NCBI RefSeq assembly: GCF_019977395.1
Contig: NZ_AP024660.1
Span: 1,612,001 to 1,676,000, forward strand
Direction of reading: 5' to 3'
DNA from: Arthrobacter sp. NicSoilC5
GTDB lineage: Bacteria; Actinomycetota; Actinomycetes; Actinomycetales; Micrococcaceae
Length of the DNA stretch: 64,000 nucleotides
In this document: piece by piece, positions 46,572-54,743 of the stretch
Layout: every line of letters begins with the position of its first letter
Numbering within the stretch: the stretch's first letter is position 1
Translations under genes and position numbers: made by a program
The notes under the pieces: model-generated
Seen by the model: only the letters and a program-made list of their open reading frames with translations
Database searches by the model: none
What the model was told of the DNA's origin: nothing

Positions 46572-48052
46572 TGAAACTGTCCGAACGCATCAACGCGGTC
46601 CAGTCACGCAACCAGGCGGCGGGCACCGCGCTGCTGGAGCCGCCCCTCCCCGCACCCGTGCACTCGCCAGCCCCCGCGGACAGCATGGAACGGCACCCGG
46701 CGCACGCCGCCGTCGTGCATTCAACGCACGACGCCGGCACCCAGCAGGTGCCCACGGCACCCAGGGTGGATGTCTTCGCAGCCATGAAGGACAGGGCAGC
46801 CACCGCCCTGTTCGAACGCATGGGGACGCGCTTCAACGACGGCGCCGTAAGTGAACAGGAGCTGCGGAGCACCGCCAAGGAGGAACTCACCCGCATCGTC
46901 GACGCCGAGCAGGTGCCGCTGACCCCGGAGGAACGCACCCGCCTGGTCCAGGACGTCGCCGACGACGTGCTGGGCTACGGCCCCCTCCAGCGCCTCCTCG
47001 ACGATCCTGCCGTCACCGAAATCATGGTCAACCGCATGGACCAGATCTATGTGGAGCGCAAAGGCAAGCTGACGCTCACCGAATCCCGGTTCAGCTCCGA
47101 GGAGCACCTGCGCAAGGTCATCGAACGGATCGTGTCCAAGGTGGGCCGCCGCATCGACGAATCCTCGCCATTGGTGGACGCCCGCCTGGAGGACGGTTCC
47201 CGTGTGAACGCGGTCATCCCGCCGCTGGCCGTAGGCGGCTCCTCCCTGACCATCCGAAAGTTCAGCAAAACCCCGCTGACCGTCCGCAACCTCATCGACT
47301 TCGGCACGCTGACGCCGGAAATGGCCGAGCTCCTGAACGCCTGCGTCAAAGCCAAGCTGAACATCATCGTCTCCGGCGGCACCGGTACGGGCAAGACCAC
47401 ACTCCTTAACGTCCTGTCCTCCTTCCTGCCGCACGACGAACGGATCGTCACCATCGAGGACGCCGTGGAACTGCAGATCCAGCAGGACCACGTGGTGCGG
47501 CTCGAAAGCCGGCCGCCCAACACCGAAGGCAAGGGCGAAGTTACCATCCGCGAACTCCTCCGTAACTCCCTCCGCATGCGCCCGGACCGGATCGTGGTGG
47601 GCGAGGTCCGCGGCGGTGAATCGCTGGACATGCTCCAGGCCATGAACACCGGCCACGACGGCTCCCTCTCCACCGTGCACTCCAACTCCCCCCGTGACGC
47701 CGTGGCCCGCCTGGAAACCCTGGTGCTCATGGCCGGCATGGACCTTCCATTGCGGGCCATCCGGGAACAGATCGCCTCCGCCGTGAACCTCATCGTCCAG
47801 ATCTCCCGCCTCCGCGACGGCTCCCGCCGCATCACCCACGTCACGGAGGTCCAGGGCATGGAAGGCGACATCGTCACCCTCCAGGACGCCTTCGTGTTCG
47901 ACTACTCTGCAGGCGTGGACGCACAGGGCCGGTTCATGGGCCGGCCGGTGGCCACCGGCATCCGGCCCCGCTTCATTGACCGGTTCGAAGACCTCGGCAT
48001 CCACGTCTCCCCCGCCGTGTTCGCCACCCCGCTGGGTCCAGGCGCGAAGTAG
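46571..48052 (+). CDS. cpaF: Tad secretion ATPase CpaF/TadA (Tad locus 2)
   Basis: This 493-residue motor ATPase has Walker A GGTGTGKT at 269-276, RPDRIVVGEVRGGESLDML and GHDGSLSTVHSNSPRDA. Its core is nearly the same as the locus 1 CpaF, while the first 65 residues are unrelated and rich in His, Pro and Ala. The ATG at 46571 overlaps the cpaE stop; the longer open frame back to 46211 is antisense-type shadow. Cross-use of motors between the two systems is plausible given the similarity. Confidence 0.92.
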   Translation: MKLSERINAVQSRNQAAGTALLEPPLPAPVHSPAPADSMERHPAHAAVVHSTHDAGTQQVPTAPRVDVFAAMKDRAATALFERMGTRFNDGAVSEQELRSTAKEELTRIVDAEQVPLTPEERTRLVQDVADDVLGYGPLQRLLDDPAVTEIMVNRMDQIYVERKGKLTLTESRFSSEEHLRKVIERIVSKVGRRIDESSPLVDARLEDGSRVNAVIPPLAVGGSSLTIRKFSKTPLTVRNLIDFGTLTPEMAELLNACVKAKLNIIVSGGTGTGKTTLLNVLSSFLPHDERIVTIEDAVELQIQQDHVVRLESRPPNTEGKGEVTIRELLRNSLRMRPDRIVVGEVRGGESLDMLQAMNTGHDGSLSTVHSNSPRDAVARLETLVLMAGMDLPLRAIREQIASAVNLIVQISRLRDGSRRITHVTEVQGMEGDIVTLQDAFVFDYSAGVDAQGRFMGRPVATGIRPRFIDRFEDLGIHVSPAVFATPLGPGAK

Positions 48053-48062
48053 GGACGGGCCC

Positions 48063-48995
48063 ATGATCATCGCCATCGGAAGCGCCATCCTCCTCGCTGC
48101 CATCTGCCTGCTGGGCGTCGCGGTGCTTCTGCCGAGCGCCCCCTCGGTGCCGCTGGACCGCCGTCGTCCATTTGAACCCGAGCCGCCCTCCTCCCTGTCC
48201 CGCCTGGCACTCTCCGGCGTGAAATCCTTCGAACGGCTGCTGGCCGGCCGGAACGTCAAGCTGTTCTCCCGCCCGGAACTGGAAAACGCGGGCCTGCGGC
48301 TCAGCCAGGCCGAGTTCTTCCTGCTGGTGGGGATCGGCGCCTGCGTCGGCATGCTGGTGGGCCTGGTGACAGTAGGCCCCTTCATGGGACTGCTGCTCGC
48401 CCTGCTGGCACCCTTCGTGGGCAAACTGGTCCTCGGATTCCTGGCCGGCAAGCGCCGCACCGCCTTCGATAGCCAATTGGGCGACACGCTGCAGCTGCTC
48501 TCCGGCGGCCTGCGCGCCGGCCACAGCATCCTGCGCGCCATCGATGCCGCCGCGAACGAGTCGCAGAAGCCAACGTCCGAGGAGATGCGGCGGGTGATCA
48601 CCGAGACCAGCCTCGGCCGTGACCTGCTCGCCGCCCTCAACGACACCGCCGACAGGATGAAGAACGAGGACTTCGTCTGGATCTCACAGGCCATCCAGAT
48701 CAACCGCGAAGTGGGCGGCAACCTGGCCGAGGTGCTGGACCAGGTCAACGAGACCATCCGCGAGCGCGCGGAGATCAAGGGCCACATCAAGGCGCTGGCC
48801 GCGGAAGGCAAGTTCTCCGCCTACATCCTGATCGCCATGCCGTTCGGCATCGTGGCCATGTTGCTGGCCGTGAGCCCCAGCTACATGAACTCGATGTTCA
48901 CCCATCCGCTGGGGTGGGTGATGATCGGTGCTTCCTTTGTCCTGATGACCATCGGTGCGCTGTGGATGCGCAAGATCATCGACCTGAAGTTCTGA
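48063..48995 (+). CDS. tadB: Tad platform protein TadB (locus 2)
   Basis: This 310-residue T2SSF-domain membrane protein has an N-terminal TM (about 2-24), a TM pair near 82-120, the core LGDTLQLLSGGLRAGHSILRAI and QINREVGGNLAEVLDQV, and two C-terminal TMs. The ATG at 48063 follows AGGGACGGGCC. It is the partner of CpaF and TadC of the same locus. The end lies 7 nt before tadC. Confidence 0.9.
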   Translation: MIIAIGSAILLAAICLLGVAVLLPSAPSVPLDRRRPFEPEPPSSLSRLALSGVKSFERLLAGRNVKLFSRPELENAGLRLSQAEFFLLVGIGACVGMLVGLVTVGPFMGLLLALLAPFVGKLVLGFLAGKRRTAFDSQLGDTLQLLSGGLRAGHSILRAIDAAANESQKPTSEEMRRVITETSLGRDLLAALNDTADRMKNEDFVWISQAIQINREVGGNLAEVLDQVNETIRERAEIKGHIKALAAEGKFSAYILIAMPFGIVAMLLAVSPSYMNSMFTHPLGWVMIGASFVLMTIGALWMRKIIDLKF

Positions 48996-49002
48996 GGACC
49001 CC

Positions 49003-49887
49003 ATGAACCTCATCGTCCTGCTCTCAGTCCTGCTGGTCTGCCTCCCCCTGGGGGCCGTGGCCTGGTCCGTCCTCACGGTGGACAAGCAGGGCCGCGCGGC
49101 GGTCACCGACCTGCTCTCCCGTGGCGCCCCGCCCGTCGCAGTTGCACCCACCGGAGCGCCCGCACGGCTCGAAGCCCTGGGCCGGCGCCTTACTCCCCCG
49201 GCCTACGTCGCGTTCCTGGACCGCCTCCTGTCCCTCGCCGGACGCCCGGCCTCCATGCCGCTGGGAAAGGTGCTGGGATCCAAGCTCGCCCTCGGCCTGG
49301 CCGGGGTGGCCATGGGCGGCTACCTGGCCGCAATCGGCAGCAGTCCCCTGATGAAACTCGCCGGGATCTTCGTCCTGTTCCTTGGCTACTTCATCCCGGA
49401 CCTGCTCCTCTACAGCAAGGGGCAGGAGCGGCAGAAGGCCATGCAGCTTGAACTGGCCAACACGCTTGACCAGATGCTGATCTCCGTGGAAGCAGGGCTT
49501 GGCTTCGAAGGCGCCATGGCCCGGGCCGGTGAGAACGGCAAGGGCCCGCTGGCCGAGGAACTGGTCCGCACCCTGCAGGACATGCAGGTGGGACGCAGCC
49601 GCCGCGAGTCCTACATCGCGCTGGCGGAACGGACCAGCATCCCGGAACTGCGCAGCTTCGTGCAGGCCGTGGTCCAGGCCGACACGTACGGCATCGCCAT
49701 CAGCCGGGTCCTTAGGGTCCAGGCCAAGGTCATGCGGGTAAAGCGCCGCCAGCGGGCCGAGGAAAAGGCCATGAAGCTGCCGGTCATGATCCTTTTCCCG
49801 CTGCTGTTCTTTATCTTTCCGGTCCTCTTCATTGCCATCCTGGGACCGGCCGTGATCAACACCGTGGTGACCTTCAGCGCACAATAG
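49003..49887 (+). CDS. tadC: Tad platform protein TadC (locus 2)
   Basis: This 294-residue T2SSF-domain protein has LANTLDQMLISVEAGLGFEGAM, RTLQDMQVGRSRRESY and KRRQRAEEKAMKLPVMILFPLLFFIFPVLFI, as in the locus 1 copy. It starts behind GAGGACCCC, 7 nt after tadB. It is the last recognisable pilus gene of locus 2; unlike locus 1, no pilin follows, but a degenerate Hpt gene lies 94 nt downstream. Confidence 0.9.
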   Translation: MNLIVLLSVLLVCLPLGAVAWSVLTVDKQGRAAVTDLLSRGAPPVAVAPTGAPARLEALGRRLTPPAYVAFLDRLLSLAGRPASMPLGKVLGSKLALGLAGVAMGGYLAAIGSSPLMKLAGIFVLFLGYFIPDLLLYSKGQERQKAMQLELANTLDQMLISVEAGLGFEGAMARAGENGKGPLAEELVRTLQDMQVGRSRRESYIALAERTSIPELRSFVQAVVQADTYGIAISRVLRVQAKVMRVKRRQRAEEKAMKLPVMILFPLLFFIFPVLFIAILGPAVINTVVTFSAQ

Positions 49888-49981
49888 ACGATACTCAGTG
49901 CGGCGGCAAGGTTACCTCAAGGTTTACACAGAATGATAAGAAATTGGACGCCGAAGGAATTCCAGGAAGTAGCCTTGAACA

Positions 49982-50464
49982 ATGCAGAGTCAACATCCCG
50001 GTTCCAGCGGAAAGAGCCCCGCTGCGGACTCCCCGCTGGCCGGGGTCACGTTGCCTGCAGCCCCCGGCCCGGCCGCAGGCGCGGCCCTCTCACTGGAAGC
50101 GGCTGCGCTCTTGCCGCTCATTGACGCAGCCGTGCTGGAGGAGCTCGAGGACGAGCTGGCCGGATCCGGACTGGCCCAACGCTTTGCCCGTGACTACGCC
50201 GCCATGTGGGACCTGCGCCTGGCCCGGCTGGGAACAGCCGTGGACAGCCAGGACGAGGCCTCGGCCCTGGATGCCGTCATCAGCCTGAAGATCAGCTCCG
50301 CCATGGTGGGCGGACTCCGGTTGGCCAGGCTCGCCGAACTCCTCGAAGGCCTGATCCGGCAGGGCGACTTCGTCCGGGGCCAGGCCATGATGGCCGGCGT
50401 GGCCCAGGACGGGGCACGGACGGTGTCCGAGCTGCAGTCGACCTACATTTTGGAAAAGGGCTGA
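49982..50464 (+). CDS. Degenerate Hpt-domain protein lacking the phosphoacceptor histidine
   Basis: This 160-residue protein has a Ser/Pro/Ala-rich head (1-35) and a helical domain patterned like histidine phosphotransfer domains. The segment AVISLKISSAMVGGLRLARLAELLE (from residue 98) aligns with the Hpt consensus AHSLKGSSA..GA..L..L...LE, but I100 stands in place of the His and I104 in place of the Gly. It therefore cannot accept phosphate in the usual way and may only bind a receiver domain. It lies between tadC and a convergent response-regulator gene 3 nt away. Confidence 0.65.
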   Translation: MQSQHPGSSGKSPAADSPLAGVTLPAAPGPAAGAALSLEAAALLPLIDAAVLEELEDELAGSGLAQRFARDYAAMWDLRLARLGTAVDSQDEASALDAVISLKISSAMVGGLRLARLAELLEGLIRQGDFVRGQAMMAGVAQDGARTVSELQSTYILEKG

Positions 50465-50467
50465 CCC

Positions 50468-51244
50468 CTAGGCGTCATCGGGACGGCGGGGCGCCAACCG
50501 GTACCCCACCCCGCGGACCGTCTGCAGCCAGCGCGGTGACAGCTGGTCCTCCTTGAGCTTGCGCCGCAGGTTTCCCACGTGGACCTCCACCGCCCGCTCG
50601 TCCGCCTCGCTGATGTATGTGTCCCGTTCATAGAAATCGCCCCGCACGGCCCTCACCAGGTCAGCCCTGGTGCAGACGGCACCGCCGCCCTTGAGCAGCA
50701 CATGCAGCAGGTCGAATTCACTGCGGGTCAGCCCCAGCGGCTCACCCTTGACCTCCACGGTGCGTGTCCGGTGGTTCAGCAGGAGGCCGTTGTGCCGGAA
50801 CACGCCGGTCTCGCCGTGCGTGTCAGGAACCGGCGCCTGTCCCAAACGGGCCGCCGCGTCCCCGGTTATCTCATGCCGGGGCCTGCGCATCATTGCCGCC
50901 ACCCGCGCCCGGAGTTCCCTTGGCCTGAATGGCTTGGCGATGTAATCGTCCGCGCCAGTGTTCAGCGCCGAGAGCAGGTCCGGTTCCTCCGTCCTTCCGG
51001 TCAGCATCACCACATAGGCATTACTGAAATTCCGGATTCGCCGTAAAACCTCGAACCCGTCAATATCCGGGAGGCCGATATCGAGCGTTACAACGTTGGC
51101 CTGCTTGCTGCGGACCACCTCAACCCCGGCCCGCCCATCAACAGCTGTATGCACTTCGAAGCCCGCTTGGGTCAGTACGCCTTCAAGGAGGTTGCGTACA
51201 TCCGCGTCATCTTCGATTACTACAGCTACACCAAGATCGTCCAT
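50468..51244 (-). CDS. OmpR/PhoB-family response regulator
   Basis: This 258-residue transcription factor has a receiver domain with E11-D12-D13, phosphoacceptor D55 (TLDIGLPDIDG), T82 and K104, then a winged-helix DNA-binding domain (about 155-255) with LTRSEFDLLHVLL and VHVGNLRRKL. A 20-residue loop in the linker/wHTH (FYERDTYISEADERAVEVHV) is typical of this clade. The start at 51244 gives MDDLGVAVVIEDD. It is divergent from the histidine kinase at 51497, its likely partner, and convergent with the pseudo-Hpt gene. Control of the pilus genes is a reasonable guess. Confidence 0.9.
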   Translation of the reverse strand: MDDLGVAVVIEDDADVRNLLEGVLTQAGFEVHTAVDGRAGVEVVRSKQANVVTLDIGLPDIDGFEVLRRIRNFSNAYVVMLTGRTEEPDLLSALNTGADDYIAKPFRPRELRARVAAMMRRPRHEITGDAAARLGQAPVPDTHGETGVFRHNGLLLNHRTRTVEVKGEPLGLTRSEFDLLHVLLKGGGAVCTRADLVRAVRGDFYERDTYISEADERAVEVHVGNLRRKLKEDQLSPRWLQTVRGVGYRLAPRRPDDA

Positions 51245-51276
51245 TGCTATCCCTGCGCCAGGCGGAGATGGCCCCC

Positions 51277-51295
51277 CATTGGCCCAGCGCCAATG
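51277..51295. promoter_or_regulatory. Inverted repeat upstream of the response regulator
   Basis: CATTGGC (51277-51283) and GCCAATG (51289-51295) are perfect 7-bp arms with a 5-nt spacer, 33 bp upstream of the regulator start. It may be an operator or a 5'-UTR hairpin. Confidence 0.35.
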
Positions 51296-51363
51296 CCATT
51301 CCCGCTCCAACCATTTATACGCTACTAGTAAGCCCTGCTGATCACAGCTGTATTCGTCCGGAA

Positions 51364-51379
51364 AATTGAAAAGTCAATT
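51364..51379. promoter_or_regulatory. Palindrome in the divergent regulator/kinase promoter region
   Basis: AATTGA-N4-TCAATT is a perfect 6-bp inverted repeat in the A/T-rich middle of the divergent gap, between the regulator (51244) and the kinase (51497). It is a candidate autoregulatory site. Confidence 0.35.
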
Positions 51380-51496
51380 ATTATGACAAGACATGTGCAC
51401 TATGGATGGGAAAGGGTAAGTACCGGGGTAAGGAAAGCAATTCAAAGACCCTGGCAGGGCCTGTAATCCAGTTGCGAAAGGGTACGAGTCAGAAAC

Positions 51497-53164
51497 ATGG
51501 CTGAGCCATTGTTCCACCGGGGGCCTGGCCGGTTCTTCCGCGAGCTGGGACCCCGCGCCCAGGTGGCGTTGTGCCAGCTCCCCCTCACCCTCGTAGTGCT
51601 GGTCCTGGCGGTGATTACACCGTTCGCATGGCCCTCCCTTCTGCACAGCCCGATATACGGCGCAGGGCTGGCACTCCATGGCATCCTGTTCCTTGCCTGC
51701 TTCCTGGTGCCCTGGGAGCGATTGCCGCACAAGCCGTACCTGGTGATCCCTGTGCTGGACTTTGCGGCGATCGCGTTCCTGCGCAACGGCGCGGCACCGC
51801 TCCTCCCGGGCCTGGCCGTCCTGGTGGTCTTTCCGGTCATCTGGCTCTCCGCGTCCGGAATGCTGGCACGGAGCAGCCTGGTGCTCAGCTTCCTGGGACC
51901 GTTCTTCATCATGGCCCCCTCGGCCGTGGACCACTTGCCCGCTGTCACGGCATCGGACCTCACCACGGTGGTTCTTTTTCCCGTGATGATGCTTGCTGTT
52001 TCGCTGGCCATCCGCTTCGCGAGCGTCAACCTGCGGCTGCAGCAGCGTGAACTGGCGGAGAAGGACCGGGAACTCCGGGACCTGCTGGCGGCAAGCCGGG
52101 AACGGGAAAAGCTGCTCGAAACCGTCCTGGACGCCACCGACGTCGGCATTGCCGCCGTCGACCGTTCCGGCCACTTCCTGGTGTCCAACAGCCGCCAGCG
52201 CAGCTTCCGCCGCGCCACAGGCGCTGACGAGGCCTTCCCCGGCCAGGGGCACCAGCTCATCTTCGGCCAGGACCGCCGCACCCTGCTTCCCCCGGACCGC
52301 AGGCCCATCAGCCGGGCCATGGCGGGGGAATCCTTCGCCGACTACCTGGTGTGGGCCGGTGAGGGGCCGGAGCAGCGCGCCGTCTCCACGGCGGCACGTC
52401 CGCTTGTCAGCGAGGATGGCCGGCTCACCGGGGCGGTGGTGGTTTACACCGATGTGACCGGCTGGGTGGAGTCCGTGGCCGCGAACCAGGAACTGGTCTC
52501 CAACGTCTCGCACGAGTTCAAGAACCCGCTGAACTCGATCATTGGCAACGTGGACCTGGTCCTGGATGAGGCGGACCTGCTGCCGCCGCCCCTGGCCCAG
52601 CGGCTCGTGGTGGTCCAGCGGAACGCGGAGCGGTTGATGGACCTCGTGGCCGACCTGACGGCTTCCGCCTCCACCACTTTGAATGTCCACCCCAAACGGA
52701 CCGACCTGGCCAGCCTGGTGGAGACCAGCCTCAGTTCGGCCCAGGCCTCGGCACAGCGGTCCCACGTGGAGATCGCCGCCGATGTCCCCTCGCCCCTCTG
52801 GGCCTACGCCGACCCGCTCAGGATCGGGCAGGTCCTGGACAACCTGGTCTCAAACGCCATCAAGTACTCCCCCGGCGGCGGCAGGATCAGCATCAGCGCC
52901 ACAGCGGACAGGCAGTGGGTTAGGCTGAGCGTCACGGACACCGGGATGGGCATGTCGCACGAGGACGCGGCACAGGTCTTCACCCGCTTCTTCCGGACGG
53001 AAGCGGCCCAGCAGGCGGCCATTCCCGGGGCGGGGCTGGGCCTGTCCATCACGCGGATGATCGTGGAGCGGCACGGCGGCAGCATCATGTGCGAGAGCGG
53101 CGAGGGCCAGGGCAGCACTTTCACGGTGACGCTGCCGGCGGATGGTCCACCTCCGTCGTTTTAG
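51497..53164 (+). CDS. Membrane-bound PAS sensor histidine kinase
   Basis: This 555-residue kinase has about six closely packed N-terminal TM segments (25-175) with little outside loop, a coiled coil (176-205), a PAS domain (about 206-320), HisKA with H339 in SHEFKNPLNSI, and an HATPase domain with N453 (NLVSNAIKYSP), DTGMGM (481-486) and GLGLSI (513-518). All catalytic boxes are intact. The membrane-embedded sensor suggests detection of a membrane or energy state. It should phosphorylate the divergent OmpR-type regulator. Confidence 0.92.
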   Translation: MAEPLFHRGPGRFFRELGPRAQVALCQLPLTLVVLVLAVITPFAWPSLLHSPIYGAGLALHGILFLACFLVPWERLPHKPYLVIPVLDFAAIAFLRNGAAPLLPGLAVLVVFPVIWLSASGMLARSSLVLSFLGPFFIMAPSAVDHLPAVTASDLTTVVLFPVMMLAVSLAIRFASVNLRLQQRELAEKDRELRDLLAASREREKLLETVLDATDVGIAAVDRSGHFLVSNSRQRSFRRATGADEAFPGQGHQLIFGQDRRTLLPPDRRPISRAMAGESFADYLVWAGEGPEQRAVSTAARPLVSEDGRLTGAVVVYTDVTGWVESVAANQELVSNVSHEFKNPLNSIIGNVDLVLDEADLLPPPLAQRLVVVQRNAERLMDLVADLTASASTTLNVHPKRTDLASLVETSLSSAQASAQRSHVEIAADVPSPLWAYADPLRIGQVLDNLVSNAIKYSPGGGRISISATADRQWVRLSVTDTGMGMSHEDAAQVFTRFFRTEAAQQAAIPGAGLGLSITRMIVERHGGSIMCESGEGQGSTFTVTLPADGPPPSF

Positions 53165-53176
53165 CAACGACGGGGG

Positions 53177-54070
53177 TCAGTGCTCGCGGACGGCCCGGGT
53201 CTGTTCGGCGCGGGCCAGCAGCTCGCTGTCCGACGGATATGCCACTTCCTCCAGCACCAGGGGATGCGGGGCCGCGAGGACAGACTTGGCATCCCGCTTC
53301 TGCAGCAGCAGCCGTTCGTACAGCCAGCCGGGTTCCTCCACGCCCTCCCCCACGTACAGGGCCGAGCCAATCAGCGCGCGCACCATGTTGTGGCAGAAGG
53401 CGTCGGCCTGGACGGTTGCCACGATGACGCCGTCCTCGCCGCGCCGGAACTCGAAGCGCTGCAGCTCGCGGATGGTGGTGGCACCTTCGCGCGGCTTGCA
53501 GAAGGACAGGAAGTTCTGCAAGCCCAGCAGCCGGGAGGATCCCTCGTTGAGTAGGTCCACGTCCAGCGGGTTTTTGTGCCACAGGGTGAAGTACCGCTCC
53601 AGGGGATCCCAGAGGGCAGGCCCGTCCGCGATCCGGTAGCTGTACCGCCGCCACAGCGCCGAAAAGCGTGCGTCAAAGCCGGCGGGTGCCGGCGAGATAT
53701 CGTGGACCTCCACCGCGCCGTGCAGGTCGCCGAGGGCGCGGTTCAAGGCACCGCGGAGGCGCCGCAGCATGGCGACGGCGGGATCGAGTTCGTGCCCGCG
53801 CGGCAGTCCCAGCCACTCGGCTTCGGTGAGGTCCAAATGGACCACCTGGCCGCGGGCGTGCACGCCGGCGTCGGTGCGCCCCGCGACGGTGACCCGTACC
53901 TGGCGCCGGACCAGGAGCTCGATTGCTTCCTCCAGGACACCCTGGACGGTCCGCCGCCCCGGCTGGAGCGCCCACCCGCTGAACGGGCCGCCGTCGTACG
54001 AAAGGTCAAGCCGGATACGCAAAAACCCGCCGCCCCCTGGAACGGGGGCCGCGGGTTTTTGGTGGTTCAC
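53177..54070 (-). CDS. truA: tRNA pseudouridine(38-40) synthase
   Basis: TruA makes pseudouridine at tRNA positions 38-40. The catalytic Asp is D67 in AGRTDAGVHA, with SYDGGPFSGWA before it and the later RRYSYRI and HNMVRALIG segments. The GTG at 54070 gives 297 residues, but codons 4-17 then coincide with a terminator hairpin and encode a non-conserved Pro/Gly-rich stretch. A TTG at 54022 in the T-run (giving LRIRLDLSYDGG) is an alternative start that fits the family N-terminus. It lies downstream of rplQ, its usual place. Confidence 0.9.
   Translation of the reverse strand: MNHQKPAAPVPGGGGFLRIRLDLSYDGGPFSGWALQPGRRTVQGVLEEAIELLVRRQVRVTVAGRTDAGVHARGQVVHLDLTEAEWLGLPRGHELDPAVAMLRRLRGALNRALGDLHGAVEVHDISPAPAGFDARFSALWRRYSYRIADGPALWDPLERYFTLWHKNPLDVDLLNEGSSRLLGLQNFLSFCKPREGATTIRELQRFEFRRGEDGVIVATVQADAFCHNMVRALIGSALYVGEGVEEPGWLYERLLLQKRDAKSVLAAPHPLVLEEVAYPSDSELLARAEQTRAVREH
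54021..54060 (-). terminator. Terminator after rplQ, inside the annotated truA 5' end
   Basis: AAAAACCCGC-CG-CCCCC (54021-54037) pairs with GGGGG-CC-GCGGGTTTTT (54044-54060) with one C-C mismatch and a 6-nt loop. On the minus strand it ends in T5, an almost ideal intrinsic terminator 42 nt past the rplQ stop. Confidence 0.88.
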
Positions 54071-54102
54071 AGACCTAAGTCTATGCGAAGAGAATCAGCG
54101 AA

Positions 54103-54675
54103 TTACTTCGCGTCCTTCTCCTCGGCTGCGGGAGCCTCGGCAGCTTCCTCAGCGGCCGGAGCCTCTTCGGTTGCAGCTTCTTCAGCAGCAGGTGCCTCGT
54201 CGGTTGCAGCAGCTTCCTCAGCGGCCGGAGCCTCTTCAGCGGGAGCTTCCTCGGCAGCCGGAGCAGCCTTGGCAGCAGCCTGGGTAGCCTCAGCTACGAC
54301 GGCCTGCTTGGCGGAAACCGGCTCGAGGACCAGTTCGATGACAGCCATGGGAGCGTTGTCGCCCTTGCGGTTGCCGATCTTGGTGATGCGGGTGTAGCCG
54401 CCGTCGCGGTTCTCCACAGCCTGCGCAATGTCGGTGAACAGCTCGTGGACGACGCCCTTGTTGCTGATCAGGCCGAGGACGCGGCGGCGGGAAGCCAGGT
54501 CGCCACGCTTGGCGAAGGTCACCAGGCGCTCTGCGTACGGCTTCAGGCGCTTGGCCTTGGTCACCGTGGTGGTGATCCGCTTGTGCTCGAACAGGGATGA
54601 GGCCAGGTTCGCGAGCATCAGACGCTCGTGAGCCGGGCCGCCGCCGAGGCGCGGACCCTTAGTGGGGGTAGGCAT
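54103..54675 (-). CDS. rplQ: 50S ribosomal protein L17 with long acidic C-terminal extension
   Basis: The core (about 1-120, starting [20 protein letters not shown]) is normal L17, a protein near the exit tunnel that interacts with the trigger-factor region. The last 60-65 residues are an Ala/Glu/Pro repeat (blocks of APAAEEA) with net negative charge, absent from most L17 proteins but seen in some Actinobacteria. It is preceded by GAGGAGAAAC. It is the last ribosomal gene before the terminator. Confidence 0.96.
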   Translation of the reverse strand: MPTPTKGPRLGGGPAHERLMLANLASSLFEHKRITTTVTKAKRLKPYAERLVTFAKRGDLASRRRVLGLISNKGVVHELFTDIAQAVENRDGGYTRITKIGNRKGDNAPMAVIELVLEPVSAKQAVVAEATQAAAKAAPAAEEAPAEEAPAAEEAAATDEAPAAEEAATEEAPAAEEAAEAPAAEEKDAK

Positions 54676-54743
54676 AATTGTTTCTCCTCATGTGGAAGCC
54701 GTGGGCGGCACACCATGGTGCTGCCCGCCGGCCAAGGTCTGGT

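Noticed and set aside
46721..48811. 696-codon minus-strand frame opposite cpaF and tadB of locus 2
   Set aside because: It is caused by extreme G/C bias at third positions of the plus-strand pilus genes; no start context or domain.
27633..50464. Prophage, transposon or integrative element carrying the accessory blocks
   Set aside because: No integrase, transposase, attachment-site duplication or tRNA target is visible around the glycosyltransferase or Tad blocks.
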